Source of the DNA: Niveibacterium sp. SC-1
GTDB lineage: Bacteria; Pseudomonadota; Gammaproteobacteria; Burkholderiales; Rhodocyclaceae
NCBI RefSeq assembly: GCF_038235435.1
Contig: NZ_CP151275.1
Span: 3,658,001-3,722,000, forward strand
Direction: 5' to 3'
DNA length: 64,000 nt
Under the pieces are notes generated by a model. It saw only the letters and a program-made list of their open reading frames with translations, was not told the origin of the DNA and made no database searches. A program made the position numbers and the translations under genes. This document shows, piece after piece, positions 27,714-36,584 of the stretch (positions are counted from its first letter, which is position 1; each line of letters begins with the position of its first letter).

Positions 27714-28760
27714 ATGTCCAGCATCGTCAAGGCCGGCGCCCCTGCGCTCACGCCTCAGTCGTCACCCGCCAGCGTTGCGCCCGCAGCCCCCGGCGTGGCG
27801 GAGGGCCTTCTGCACTATCTGCCCGTCTCGCTGTTCGGCGCAGTGATGGGCCTGACTGGCCTGAGCGTGGCCTGGCGCCTGGCCGCGCAGCGCTTCGCCA
27901 CGCCCGGATGGCTCGCGGACGCCATCGCGCTGCTCGCCATCGCAAGTTTCCTGGCGCTGAGCGTGGGCTACGTGGTCAAGCTCGTGACCTCACCCAAGGC
28001 GGTACGCGCCGAATGGCAGCATCCGGTCGCCGGCAATCTTTTCGGCACCGTCTTCATCAGCCTCCTGCTCCTGCCCCTTCTGCTTGCCCCGCATGCGCTG
28101 CCGCTGGCGCGCGGGCTGTGGACCGTCGGCGCGCTGGGCATGCTTGCCTTCGGCTGGCACCGGGTCGATCGCTGGGTCTCCGCGCCCCAGCAGATCGCGC
28201 ATGCCACACCGGCCTGGGTGGTGCCGGTGGTCGGCATGCTCGACATTCCGATCGCTGCACCGGCGCTGGGCTTGCCGCAACTGCATCCGGTGATGGTGCT
28301 GGGTCTCGCCGTCGGGCTGTTCTTCGCGATCCCGGTCTTTACCCTGGTGTTCGCACGCCTGGTCTTCGAGGCCCCGATGCCGCCGGCCCTGCAGCCGAGC
28401 CTGCTGATCCTGCTCGCGCCCTTCGCGGTGGGCGGTTCTGCCTATGGGGCGGTCACCGGCAGGATCGATCTCTTCGCCGAGGCGCTCTACCTGATCACGC
28501 TCTTCCTGCTCGCAGTGCTTGGCTTGCGGCTGCGCGAGGTGCTGCGCTGCTGTCCCTTCAAGCTGGGCTGGTGGGCCGTGAGCTTTCCGCTCGCTGCCAC
28601 GGCGATCAGCGCCTTGCGCATGGCGGGCCACTACGACGGCAGGCTGGCCGACCTGCTCGCCCTGGGACTGCTGGGCCTGGCTACCGCGGCAATCGCCTGG
28701 CTCACCCTGCGTACGCTGCTGGGCGTGCTGCGCGGCGAACTCCGGGCGCTCAGCACCTGA
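27714..28760 (+). CDS. TDT/SLAC1 family transporter (TehA-like)
   Basis: A 348-residue membrane protein with about ten hydrophobic helices in the SLAC1/TDT (tellurite-resistance and dicarboxylate) fold. The first helix reads PVSLFGAVMGLTGLSVAW, with the Phe-rich pore features FGTVFISLLLLP and LFFAIPVFTLVFARLVF downstream. Substrate may be an anion such as tellurite or chloride; it cannot be decided. A strong GGAGG site precedes the ATG. It is 138 bp after the AhpD-like gene on the same strand and could belong to the same regulon. Confidence 0.85.
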   Translation: MSSIVKAGAPALTPQSSPASVAPAAPGVAEGLLHYLPVSLFGAVMGLTGLSVAWRLAAQRFATPGWLADAIALLAIASFLALSVGYVVKLVTSPKAVRAEWQHPVAGNLFGTVFISLLLLPLLLAPHALPLARGLWTVGALGMLAFGWHRVDRWVSAPQQIAHATPAWVVPVVGMLDIPIAAPALGLPQLHPVMVLGLAVGLFFAIPVFTLVFARLVFEAPMPPALQPSLLILLAPFAVGGSAYGAVTGRIDLFAEALYLITLFLLAVLGLRLREVLRCCPFKLGWWAVSFPLAATAISALRMAGHYDGRLADLLALGLLGLATAAIAWLTLRTLLGVLRGELRALST

Positions 28761-28780
28761 GCACGGACGAGCGCAGAGGC

Positions 28781-30121
28781 TCAGCGGACCGCCGTCACCC
28801 GCCAGATCGCGTTGCCCACGTCGTCCGCCACCAGGAGGCCGCCCCGGCGGTCGAGCGCCACGCCCACCGGGCGGCCCCGGGCCTCGCCTTCGGTGTTGAG
28901 GAAGCCACTCAGCACCACCTCGTGCGGGCCTTCGGGCTTGCCGTTCTCGAAGGGCACGAAGATCACCTGGTAGCCGCTGTACGGCTTGCGGTTCCAGGAG
29001 CCGTGCTGGCCGATGAACATGCCCGAGCCCAGCCGGGGGAAAGCCTTGCCGTCGGACCAGGCGAGACCCAGGGAAGCAGTGTGGGCGCCAAGGGCATAGT
29101 CGGGCGCGATTGCCCTGGCGACGAGATCCGGCCGTTGCGGTACCACGCGCTCGTCCACATGCTGGCCGTAGTAGCTGTAGGGCCAGCCGTAGAAGCCGCC
29201 CTCCTGCACCGAGGTGAGGTAGTCCGGCACGAGATCGCTGCCGAGTTCGTCGCGTTCGTTGGCGACGGTCCACAGGCGTCCGGTCTGCGGCTCCCAGGCC
29301 ATGCCGTTGGGGTTACGGATGCCGGAAGCGAAGACGCGCGCCTTGCGGGTTTCGAGGTCGATCTCCCAGATGGCGGCACGCCCAGCCTCCGCCTCCATGC
29401 CGCGCTCGCCGACATTGCTGTTGGAGCCGACGGTCGCGTAGAGCTTGCTGCCGTCGGGCGTGGCGATGATGTTCTTGGTCCAGTGGTGGTTGATGCTGCC
29501 CGCCGGCAGGGAGACCAGCCGCTCACCGTTCCCGGGAATCGCGGTGTCACCCATCGTGTAGGGGAAACGTCCGATTCCGTCGGTATTGGCGACGTAGAAG
29601 TCCTCGCCCACCAGTGCCATGCCGAAGGGCGAGCGCAGGCCGGGGAGGAAAACCGTGCGCAGGTCGGCAACGCCGTCCCCGTTGGTGTCGCGCAGCAGCG
29701 TGATGCGGTCGGCGGAGCGGCTGGCCGCGCCGGCCTGTTGCATCAGCTTTTCCGTCACCCAGCCGCGCAGCCCGGGCGTGTCGTCGGGGCGCGGCGGCGC
29801 ATTGCTCTCGGCCACCAGCACGTCGCCATTGGGTAGCACATAAAGCCAGCGCGGATGATCCAGCCCGTCGGCGAAGCGCTGCACCTTGAAGCCGGGCATG
29901 GCTTGCGGCATCGCCCCGCCCCGCCAGCCACGCACGGGCGCGATATTGACCGTCGGCAACAGGCCCGGGTCGGGCGTGACGATCCGGGGTTGCGCGCCGA
30001 AATCCGCGTTGGGCGGGAGCTTCGCGGTTTCGCCGCAGGCCGCCAGGCCGAGCGCAAGGACCCATAGCGCGCCGCAGCGCCGCAGCAAGGCCCCTGGATG
30101 TTCGTGATCGAGGTCGGCCAC
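28781..30121 (-). CDS. Secreted PQQ-dependent sugar dehydrogenase-like lipoprotein (sorbosone dehydrogenase family)
   Basis: A beta-propeller protein of about 446 residues related to soluble aldose sugar dehydrogenase and L-sorbosone dehydrogenase. The N-terminus carries a lipobox (LALGLAAC), so it is an outer- or inner-membrane lipoprotein facing the periplasm. Recognisable propeller segments are [45 protein letters not shown] and [17 protein letters not shown] favour the GTG at 30121 because AGGAGG lies six bases upstream; ATGs at 30139 and 30136 are alternatives. PQQ dependence is inferred from the family only. Confidence 0.85.
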   Translation of the reverse strand: MADLDHEHPGALLRRCGALWVLALGLAACGETAKLPPNADFGAQPRIVTPDPGLLPTVNIAPVRGWRGGAMPQAMPGFKVQRFADGLDHPRWLYVLPNGDVLVAESNAPPRPDDTPGLRGWVTEKLMQQAGAASRSADRITLLRDTNGDGVADLRTVFLPGLRSPFGMALVGEDFYVANTDGIGRFPYTMGDTAIPGNGERLVSLPAGSINHHWTKNIIATPDGSKLYATVGSNSNVGERGMEAEAGRAAIWEIDLETRKARVFASGIRNPNGMAWEPQTGRLWTVANERDELGSDLVPDYLTSVQEGGFYGWPYSYYGQHVDERVVPQRPDLVARAIAPDYALGAHTASLGLAWSDGKAFPRLGSGMFIGQHGSWNRKPYSGYQVIFVPFENGKPEGPHEVVLSGFLNTEGEARGRPVGVALDRRGGLLVADDVGNAIWRVTAVR

Positions 30122-30290
30122 GACGCCCTCCTCCATCAAGCGTAGGCCTTGAGTTTAGCGAGCCGCGAGCCGCCGCTCGTGTCGGACGGGCCGCTCTCGA
30201 TCTGTCGGCGGAGTCCTGCACGCAGCGAAAGGCCCATGCCGCGTTGGCGCGCAGACGCGCGACGGGTGTGCGGCCCAAAACCGGCACCTG

Positions 30291-30327
30291 AAAAAACGGC
30301 CCCGCCCTGCGAGGAGAACGGGGCCGT
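30291..30327 (-). terminator. Terminator after the PA14/AbfB glycosidase gene
   Basis: Nine-base stem ACGGCCCCG / CGGGGCCGT with a 14 nt loop, followed on the minus strand by TTTTTTCAGG. It is 83 bp beyond the stop of the large secreted protein. No gene is seen in the 30122-30409 gap. Confidence 0.8.
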
Positions 30328-30409
30328 CTGAAAAAGGGGCGGCACCTGGCGGCACCGCCCGGGCGCGCGATCCGCCGCGTGCCCGCTCCGAGGATGTTGC
30401 GTCCGCGGC

Positions 30410-32749
30410 TCAGTTCAGGAAGAACGTTGCATCGGACTTGTCGGTTGCCGAGGAACTCGGGCGGATCGGCTCGCTATAGAGCAGGAAGTTGCGATGCCGG
30501 ATGAAGTTGCCCGGGAAGTTGTACGACTCGAAGGACATCTGGTTGGTGTTGGCAAAGCCCACGCGCACGCGCCAGGTGGCGTCCGCCTTGAAGAGCGCGG
30601 TGCCGTCGCTGACGTCCTTCCACACTTCGCCGTTGCGATGACGCAGGTACTGGCCGGGGAAGTTCACCGACTCGAAAGACACGGCCAGCGGATCGGCGAG
30701 GCCCGGCACCATGCGCCACTGCGAATCGGCCACTGGCGTGACGTTGCCGTCGATGCGGGCACGGCTGTCGATATGGCGGATGTAGTTGCCCGGGAAGTTC
30801 GACGAGGCGAAGCGCACGTTGGCCGGTGTGAAGGCAGGCGCGATCACGGTCAGCGGCGTGCGGGCCAGGTTCGGACCCGACCAGGTGACATGCATCGAGG
30901 ACGGACCGCTGCCATGCACATACTCGACGCGTACCGGGTAGTTGGTGTTGGCGTTGAGGTTGATGGCGCCCTGCACCGTAGCGCGGCCGCCGCCCGTCTT
31001 GTTCACCAGCTGCACGTTGTTCACCCAGATGCGGGCGACGTTGTCGGCGTCGGCGTAGAAGGTGAAGCTGCCGGTGGAGGTCGGGCGGATGGTGCCGTTC
31101 CAACGGATCGAGTAGTTCACTTCGTTCACGCCGGCCGAGGCGTCGGGCGAAGCCGTGCCGCGTTCGGTGTTCAGGTCGAAGTCGATCATCGGCGTGACCG
31201 AGCTCTTCTTCAGCGTGCCGAAGTTGTCGTTGAAGTAATCGACGTTGAAGAGCGGCAGGTTGGCCGTGGCGCCATTGAGCGCGACCACGTCGTTGATCGC
31301 CCAGGGGTGGCCGTCCGGATACACCACGCCGTGGAAGGGCGTGTTGGGCTCCGCCGCGCCGTCCGGGCTGCCCCAGGGGAAGCGCGTGTTGGTACGACCG
31401 ATCCCGAACTCCCACATGATGTAGCCGGTCGCGCGGCCACCGTAGTTGGAGACGATGCCCGGCACGCTCTGGCTGCCGCGGTTCATGCTTTCCGAATTCA
31501 GCACGGTCGGGCCGTAGGGGCCGGCGTAGTCGCTGCCGTAGGGGTGGAAGGAGAAGAAGTCGGAGAAGTACCAGCCTTCCCATATCTGCACCGAAGGGGA
31601 ACCGATCGGGATCGTGGTGCCGGTGTCCTGGATCGCGATGCGCGCGTCGTTCATCAGGTGGATGGTGCGTTCGCGTTGCGCGCCGCCAGAGTTGCAGCCC
31701 GGCTCGTTGGCCTGCTCCCAGAAGAGAATGCGGCTATCCGTCTTGTGCGCGTTGACCACGTCCTGCACGTACTGGCGGACCTTGGGCTTGTAGAAGTTGA
31801 AGTAGTTGTCCTTGACGTTGTTGCCCGGCGATTGCACCCAGCGGCTGTTGTGACGGCCCGGGATCGGTGCGCCCTGATCGCCCAGGTGCGGGTTCGGATC
31901 CCAGCAGTCGTCGAAGAAAATCGGCGAGACCTTCATGCCGTGGCGCGACGCGATCTGCAGGAAGTTCTCGAACTTCGAGAGCAGGCCGGCGGCGTCGTTC
32001 TCCCACAGCAGGTAGTGCAGGTAGACCGCCACGGTGTTGAAGCCATAGACCTGCGCATAGGAGAGCTCGCGCTCGACCACGGCCGGGTCATAGCCCTGCC
32101 ACCAGTCGACGTAGTTCACCCGGTCGGTCGGCGTATAGACCGCGCCCTTCACGCTCGAGAAATCGAAGGTGCGGATCGCAACGTTGCCGTTGTTGGTGAT
32201 CGCGACGTTGTTGAAGGTCGCGTTGGTGCCCATCACGCGCAGGCCTGCCGCGCCGGAGAGATAGACGTCGTCGCCCGCGCTCACGATGCGCACGTTGTTC
32301 ACCCACACGTCGAAGCTCTTGCCCGAGGCCACGAGCTTCACGTGATAGAAGGTGTTCGGCGTCACCGTGAAGGGATACGAGATCACCGGCGTCCAGTTGT
32401 TGTTGGCGCGCCCCACGACGACCGCGTTGTTCAACGTGGAGAGGCCGACGTAGTAGCCCGAATAGGCATCGGTGCCGGTGGCGAGATTGCTCGCGCGGAA
32501 GATGAAGCCGGCGTCACCGCCTGCGCCGACCGAAATGTCGGCCTCCATGGTCGAGCTCTGGTAGTTTGAACCTGCGAGCACGGACTTGAAGCCGAGCCCG
32601 CTATTGACGCTGTGGTTCGCGCCGTTGTGCGTCCAGTTTCCGCCGTAGTTGGTCCAGCTCTGGGCAAGCGCCGGGGCGCCCGCGCACAGCAGGGCGAAGC
32701 CAATCACTACGGCGAACAGGCGCCGCAGCGTTTCCTTGGGTGAAGACAT
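30410..32749 (-). CDS. Secreted multidomain glycoside hydrolase-like protein (LamG-like, clan A, PA14, AbfB)
   Basis: A 779-residue exported protein. A signal peptide (about 1-29, ending APALA) is followed by a concanavalin-like domain (about 31-190) and a clan A glycosidase-like barrel (about 195-500). The barrel has the acid/base motif WEQANEPG near residue 349 and a possible nucleophile Glu in IMWEFGIG near 446. Then come a PA14 domain (about 503-635; FYADADNVARIWVNNVQLV) and a C-terminal AbfB/CBM42-like arabinose-binding domain with repeats FPGNYIRH, FPGQYLRH and FPGNFIRH. It may attack arabinose-containing polysaccharide. The ATG 32747-32749 follows AGGAGGA; a long upstream leader is present. 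Family number and substrate are not established. Confidence 0.83.
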   Translation of the reverse strand: MSSPKETLRRLFAVVIGFALLCAGAPALAQSWTNYGGNWTHNGANHSVNSGLGFKSVLAGSNYQSSTMEADISVGAGGDAGFIFRASNLATGTDAYSGYYVGLSTLNNAVVVGRANNNWTPVISYPFTVTPNTFYHVKLVASGKSFDVWVNNVRIVSAGDDVYLSGAAGLRVMGTNATFNNVAITNNGNVAIRTFDFSSVKGAVYTPTDRVNYVDWWQGYDPAVVERELSYAQVYGFNTVAVYLHYLLWENDAAGLLSKFENFLQIASRHGMKVSPIFFDDCWDPNPHLGDQGAPIPGRHNSRWVQSPGNNVKDNYFNFYKPKVRQYVQDVVNAHKTDSRILFWEQANEPGCNSGGAQRERTIHLMNDARIAIQDTGTTIPIGSPSVQIWEGWYFSDFFSFHPYGSDYAGPYGPTVLNSESMNRGSQSVPGIVSNYGGRATGYIMWEFGIGRTNTRFPWGSPDGAAEPNTPFHGVVYPDGHPWAINDVVALNGATANLPLFNVDYFNDNFGTLKKSSVTPMIDFDLNTERGTASPDASAGVNEVNYSIRWNGTIRPTSTGSFTFYADADNVARIWVNNVQLVNKTGGGRATVQGAINLNANTNYPVRVEYVHGSGPSSMHVTWSGPNLARTPLTVIAPAFTPANVRFASSNFPGNYIRHIDSRARIDGNVTPVADSQWRMVPGLADPLAVSFESVNFPGQYLRHRNGEVWKDVSDGTALFKADATWRVRVGFANTNQMSFESYNFPGNFIRHRNFLLYSEPIRPSSSATDKSDATFFLN

Positions 32750-33367
32750 TTCGTCCTCCTCGTTCTGGTGTTTTGTCGCCGCGCGTCTGCGCGGCCGTCT
32801 CTTGGTGCGGCGCCAGTTCTTGTCGCGGGCGCTCGCCTTACAGCCAGGTTTCTGGTGGTGCCGGGTCGGCGTTTCTCCTTGCTGCGCCAGATCGCAGACG
32901 CAGCCCTGCCCTCGCGCCTTGCGATGGAGCAAGGCGCGTCGAACGCGGGAGTCAGCGACGTGACGTCGGGAAGACGATCAATCGAACAGGGCGGCGCGAA
33001 CGGCCGCCCGCCTGGGCGCGCGGAGCATCTCCGTGGCGCGCCTGCGTGCTGGGTGTCGTGAGCACGGACTGAGTCTAGGACCCGGGAGGCATACAAAACC
33101 AATGACGAAAGCGTAGGCAGTCATACGCTTATTGGCATACGGCCTTGCGCAATAGCAGCAAGATCCGCCGGGCTGCGGTCGCGGCGCTTGCCGCGCAGCG
33201 CGCCGGCGCTGCGTCCGCGCTTGTCAGGCAGCTTCGTGCGCTGCAGCGAAGGCCAGCGCGTGGCGCGCCGGGTGGCGCACGGAAAAGGTAAATCGCAAGC
33301 CGCGTCGTGCGGCGGCTTCACGCGTATGGGCGCGAATCCGAGGCCTCAGCTGGACTCGCGCCGACGC
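32750..33367. other. 618 bp gap: leader/promoter region of the secreted glycosidase gene
   Basis: No convincing gene is visible. It contains the repeat element at 33088-33140, described separately, and the promoter or 5' leader of the glycosidase gene. The base composition is as GC-rich as the coding DNA. Confidence 0.5.
33088..33140. repeat. Nested inverted and direct repeats, possible operator
   Basis: GGCATAC occurs twice as direct repeats at the ends (33088-33094 and 33134-33140). Between them lie CCAAT / ATTGG (33099-33103, 33131-33135) and AAGCGTA / TACGCTT (33109-33115, 33124-33130) as nested inverted repeats. It is the only A/T-richer patch in the gap, about 340 bp upstream of the glycosidase ATG. 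Confidence 0.5.
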
Positions 33368-34168
33368 TCAGCCGGCGTTCACAACGCGATTGGCCACCAC
33401 TTCGCTCGCCTCGCCCAGACGCTCGCCGAGCTTGAGCACCGACTCGGCTTCCTTGCTCTCGGGTGCGGCACGCAGCGCGCCTTCGAGGAAGACAAACTGC
33501 TGCTGGGCGAGCTGCACCTGCCCGGGGAAGGTGCTGTCCTCGGTCGGGATGGCGGCCATTTCCTTCAGCCACCTGGCGTAGTCCGCGCGCAGGCCGTCGA
33601 GTTGCACCGTAGCGTCGGCAGGAGCCACCTCCCAGCGCCGAGCGAGTGCCATGCGCATCATCCGCTCGACCATCAGCGGACCTTGCGCACCGCGCTGGGC
33701 GAGGGTCGCGGCCTCGTTGTTCATGCGTTTCTGCATCGCCTCAGCGGCTTCGTTGAGCACGCGCGCGATGTCGTCGGACTGGGAGATCAGGCGTCGCGCG
33801 GCGCTCGCATCCGGCTTTGCGGCGATGCTCATGCGGTAGATCCGCCAGCGCTGCTCGACCAGCAGGGCCTTCTCCATCTGCCCCATCCCGCCGGCATGGC
33901 TGCGAAAGGACGCGAAGCCTTGCTCGAAGCTGCGCAGCGCGTTCGCCATCGTCTGCTGCGCGTGCGGCGCATCGAGATTGAGTCCGGCCTGCACCCAGCA
34001 ACGTGCGCTGCGCGTCACCAGGGTCGCGAGCTGCACGGGCTGGGCCGCCGCCGGGCCTACCGGGGCCGGCTTGGCTTTCGCCTTGGCCTTGGCGAAGACG
34101 ACAGACGGCAGTAGCGGCAGGGCCAGCAAGGTGCCCAGCCACACGAGACAGCGGCGGCGATCCATCAA
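33368..34168 (-). CDS. Exported helical protein, PilJ-type-sensor-like, next to tldD
   Basis: A 266-residue protein with an N-terminal signal peptide (MMDRRRCLVWLGTLLALP, cleavage near SVVFA). The mature part is mainly helical; the stretch TLVTRSARCWVQAGLNLD followed by FEQGFASFRSH resembles the N-terminal sensing domain of type IV pili chemotaxis transducer PilJ, but the match is distant. No transmembrane helix follows, so it is probably a soluble periplasmic protein. Its start overlaps the tldD stop by ATGA, so it is translationally coupled to tldD. Function unknown. Confidence 0.7.
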   Translation of the reverse strand: MMDRRRCLVWLGTLLALPLLPSVVFAKAKAKAKPAPVGPAAAQPVQLATLVTRSARCWVQAGLNLDAPHAQQTMANALRSFEQGFASFRSHAGGMGQMEKALLVEQRWRIYRMSIAAKPDASAARRLISQSDDIARVLNEAAEAMQKRMNNEAATLAQRGAQGPLMVERMMRMALARRWEVAPADATVQLDGLRADYARWLKEMAAIPTEDSTFPGQVQLAQQQFVFLEGALRAAPESKEAESVLKLGERLGEASEVVANRVVNAG

Positions 34169-35628
34169 GCGGTGCCGCCGACCGTCAGCCCGTCGATGCG
34201 CAGGGTCGGCTGTCCCACGCCCACCGGCACGCTCTGGCCTTCCTTGCCGCAGGTGCCCACGCCGGGGTCCAGCGACATGTCGTTGCCGATCATGGAGACG
34301 CGCGTGAGCACATCGGGGCCGTTGCCGATCAGGGTCGCGCCTTTCACCGGATAGGTGATCTTGCCGTCCTCGATCATGTAGGCCTCGGCCGCGGAAAAGA
34401 CGAACTTGCCCGAGGTGATATCCACCTGGCCACCGCCGAAGTTCACCGCGTAGAGCCCGCGCTTGACCGAGCGGATGATCTCTTCCGGATCATGGTCGCC
34501 GTTGTCCATCAGCGTGTTGGTCATGCGCGGCAGCGGCAGGTGGCTATAGCTTTCACGGCGGCCGTTGCCGGTAGGTGCGACGCCCATCAGGCGCGCATTG
34601 GTCATGTCCTGGATGTAGCCCTTGAGGATGCCGTCCTCGATCAGCACGGTGCGCTGCGTGGGGTTGCCCTCGTCATCGACCGTGAGCGAACCGCGGCGTC
34701 CCGGCAGCGTGCCGTCGTCGACGATGGTCACGCCCTTGGCGGCGACGCGATCGCCGATGCGGCCGGCGAACGCCGAGCTGCCCTTGCGGTTGAAGTCACC
34801 TTCCAGCCCGTGACCGATGGCCTCGTGCAGCAGGATGCCGGGCCAGCCGCTGCCCAGCACCACGGTCATCGCGCCGGCCGGCGCCGGACGCGCGTCGAGA
34901 TTGACGCTCGCCTGATGCACCGCGCGACGCGCGTAGTCCTGCAGCACCGCGTCGGTGAAGCCGCGATAGTCGTGACGTCCGCCGCCGCCGGCCGAGCCCT
35001 GCTCACGGCGGCCGTTGGATTCCATGATCACCGAGAGCGACACGCGGGTGAGCGGCCGGATGTCGGCGGCCATGTGGCCGTCCGAGCGCGCAACGAGGAT
35101 CGTCTGCCAGGAAGCGCCGATCGAGGCCATCACCTGCACCACGCGCGGATCGAGCGCGCGCGCCATGGCTTCCAGGCGTTCGAGCAGCTTGACCTTGTCC
35201 ACGTCGGGGATGGATGCGATCGGATCGTCGGAGGGATACAGCGGCGTGAGCCGGCCGCTGGCGCGCACCGGCACCAGCGGGCTCGCGCCGCTCGCAGCGA
35301 TCGCGCGCGTCGCCGAGGCCGCGGCTTCGAGCGCCGGCAGGCTGATGTCGTCGGAATAGGCGAAGGCGGTCTTCTCGCCGGAGACGGCGCGCACCCCCAC
35401 GCCCTGCTCGATGCTGAAGCTGCCGGACTTCACGATGCCCTCTTCCAGGCTCCAGCCCTCGGCGCGGTGGTACTGGAAGTAGAGGTCGGCGTAGTCGAGC
35501 TTGTGCGCCAGCAGTTGCGAGAAGGTCTTCTCGATCGACGCGCGGCCGAGGCGATAGGGTTCGAGCAGGAGCTGTTCGGCGCGGATCAGGGAGTCGCTGG
35601 AGGTGTGATGTTCGGCGCTCTGGGTCAT
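34165..35628 (-). CDS. tldD: Metalloprotease TldD
   Basis: Zinc metalloprotease subunit of the TldD/TldE (PmbA) heterodimer, which degrades unfolded peptides and processes modified peptides such as microcin B17 and CcdA. The 487-residue length is normal. The zinc motif HEAIGHGLEGD (HExxxH) lies near residues 262-272, with FDFAAEA-like C-terminal segments GGQVDITSGKFVFSAAEAY. The ATG 35626-35628 starts MTQSAEHHTSSDSL. No tldE is in the window. Placed between the nitrilase-family and exported-protein genes on the same strand. Confidence 0.95.
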   Translation of the reverse strand: MTQSAEHHTSSDSLIRAEQLLLEPYRLGRASIEKTFSQLLAHKLDYADLYFQYHRAEGWSLEEGIVKSGSFSIEQGVGVRAVSGEKTAFAYSDDISLPALEAAASATRAIAASGASPLVPVRASGRLTPLYPSDDPIASIPDVDKVKLLERLEAMARALDPRVVQVMASIGASWQTILVARSDGHMAADIRPLTRVSLSVIMESNGRREQGSAGGGGRHDYRGFTDAVLQDYARRAVHQASVNLDARPAPAGAMTVVLGSGWPGILLHEAIGHGLEGDFNRKGSSAFAGRIGDRVAAKGVTIVDDGTLPGRRGSLTVDDEGNPTQRTVLIEDGILKGYIQDMTNARLMGVAPTGNGRRESYSHLPLPRMTNTLMDNGDHDPEEIIRSVKRGLYAVNFGGGQVDITSGKFVFSAAEAYMIEDGKITYPVKGATLIGNGPDVLTRVSMIGNDMSLDPGVGTCGKEGQSVPVGVGQPTLRIDGLTVGGTA

Positions 35629-35740
35629 TGCTGTTCTCGACGGAGTATCCCGATGAAGGAGCGGGCGGGTCCTGGGTCCCGGCGGCGCGCAGCAGCGGCC
35701 CGGTTCCGGCGACCCAAACCCGTAGGTTACCGCGACCGGC

Positions 35741-36580
<840 letters not shown>

Positions 36581-36584
36581 TGGA

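Noticed and set aside
33188-34114. A 308-codon plus-strand frame opposite the exported protein gene
   Set aside because: The minus strand encodes a clear signal peptide and is translationally coupled to tldD; the plus frame has no motif and starts in the repeat-rich gap.
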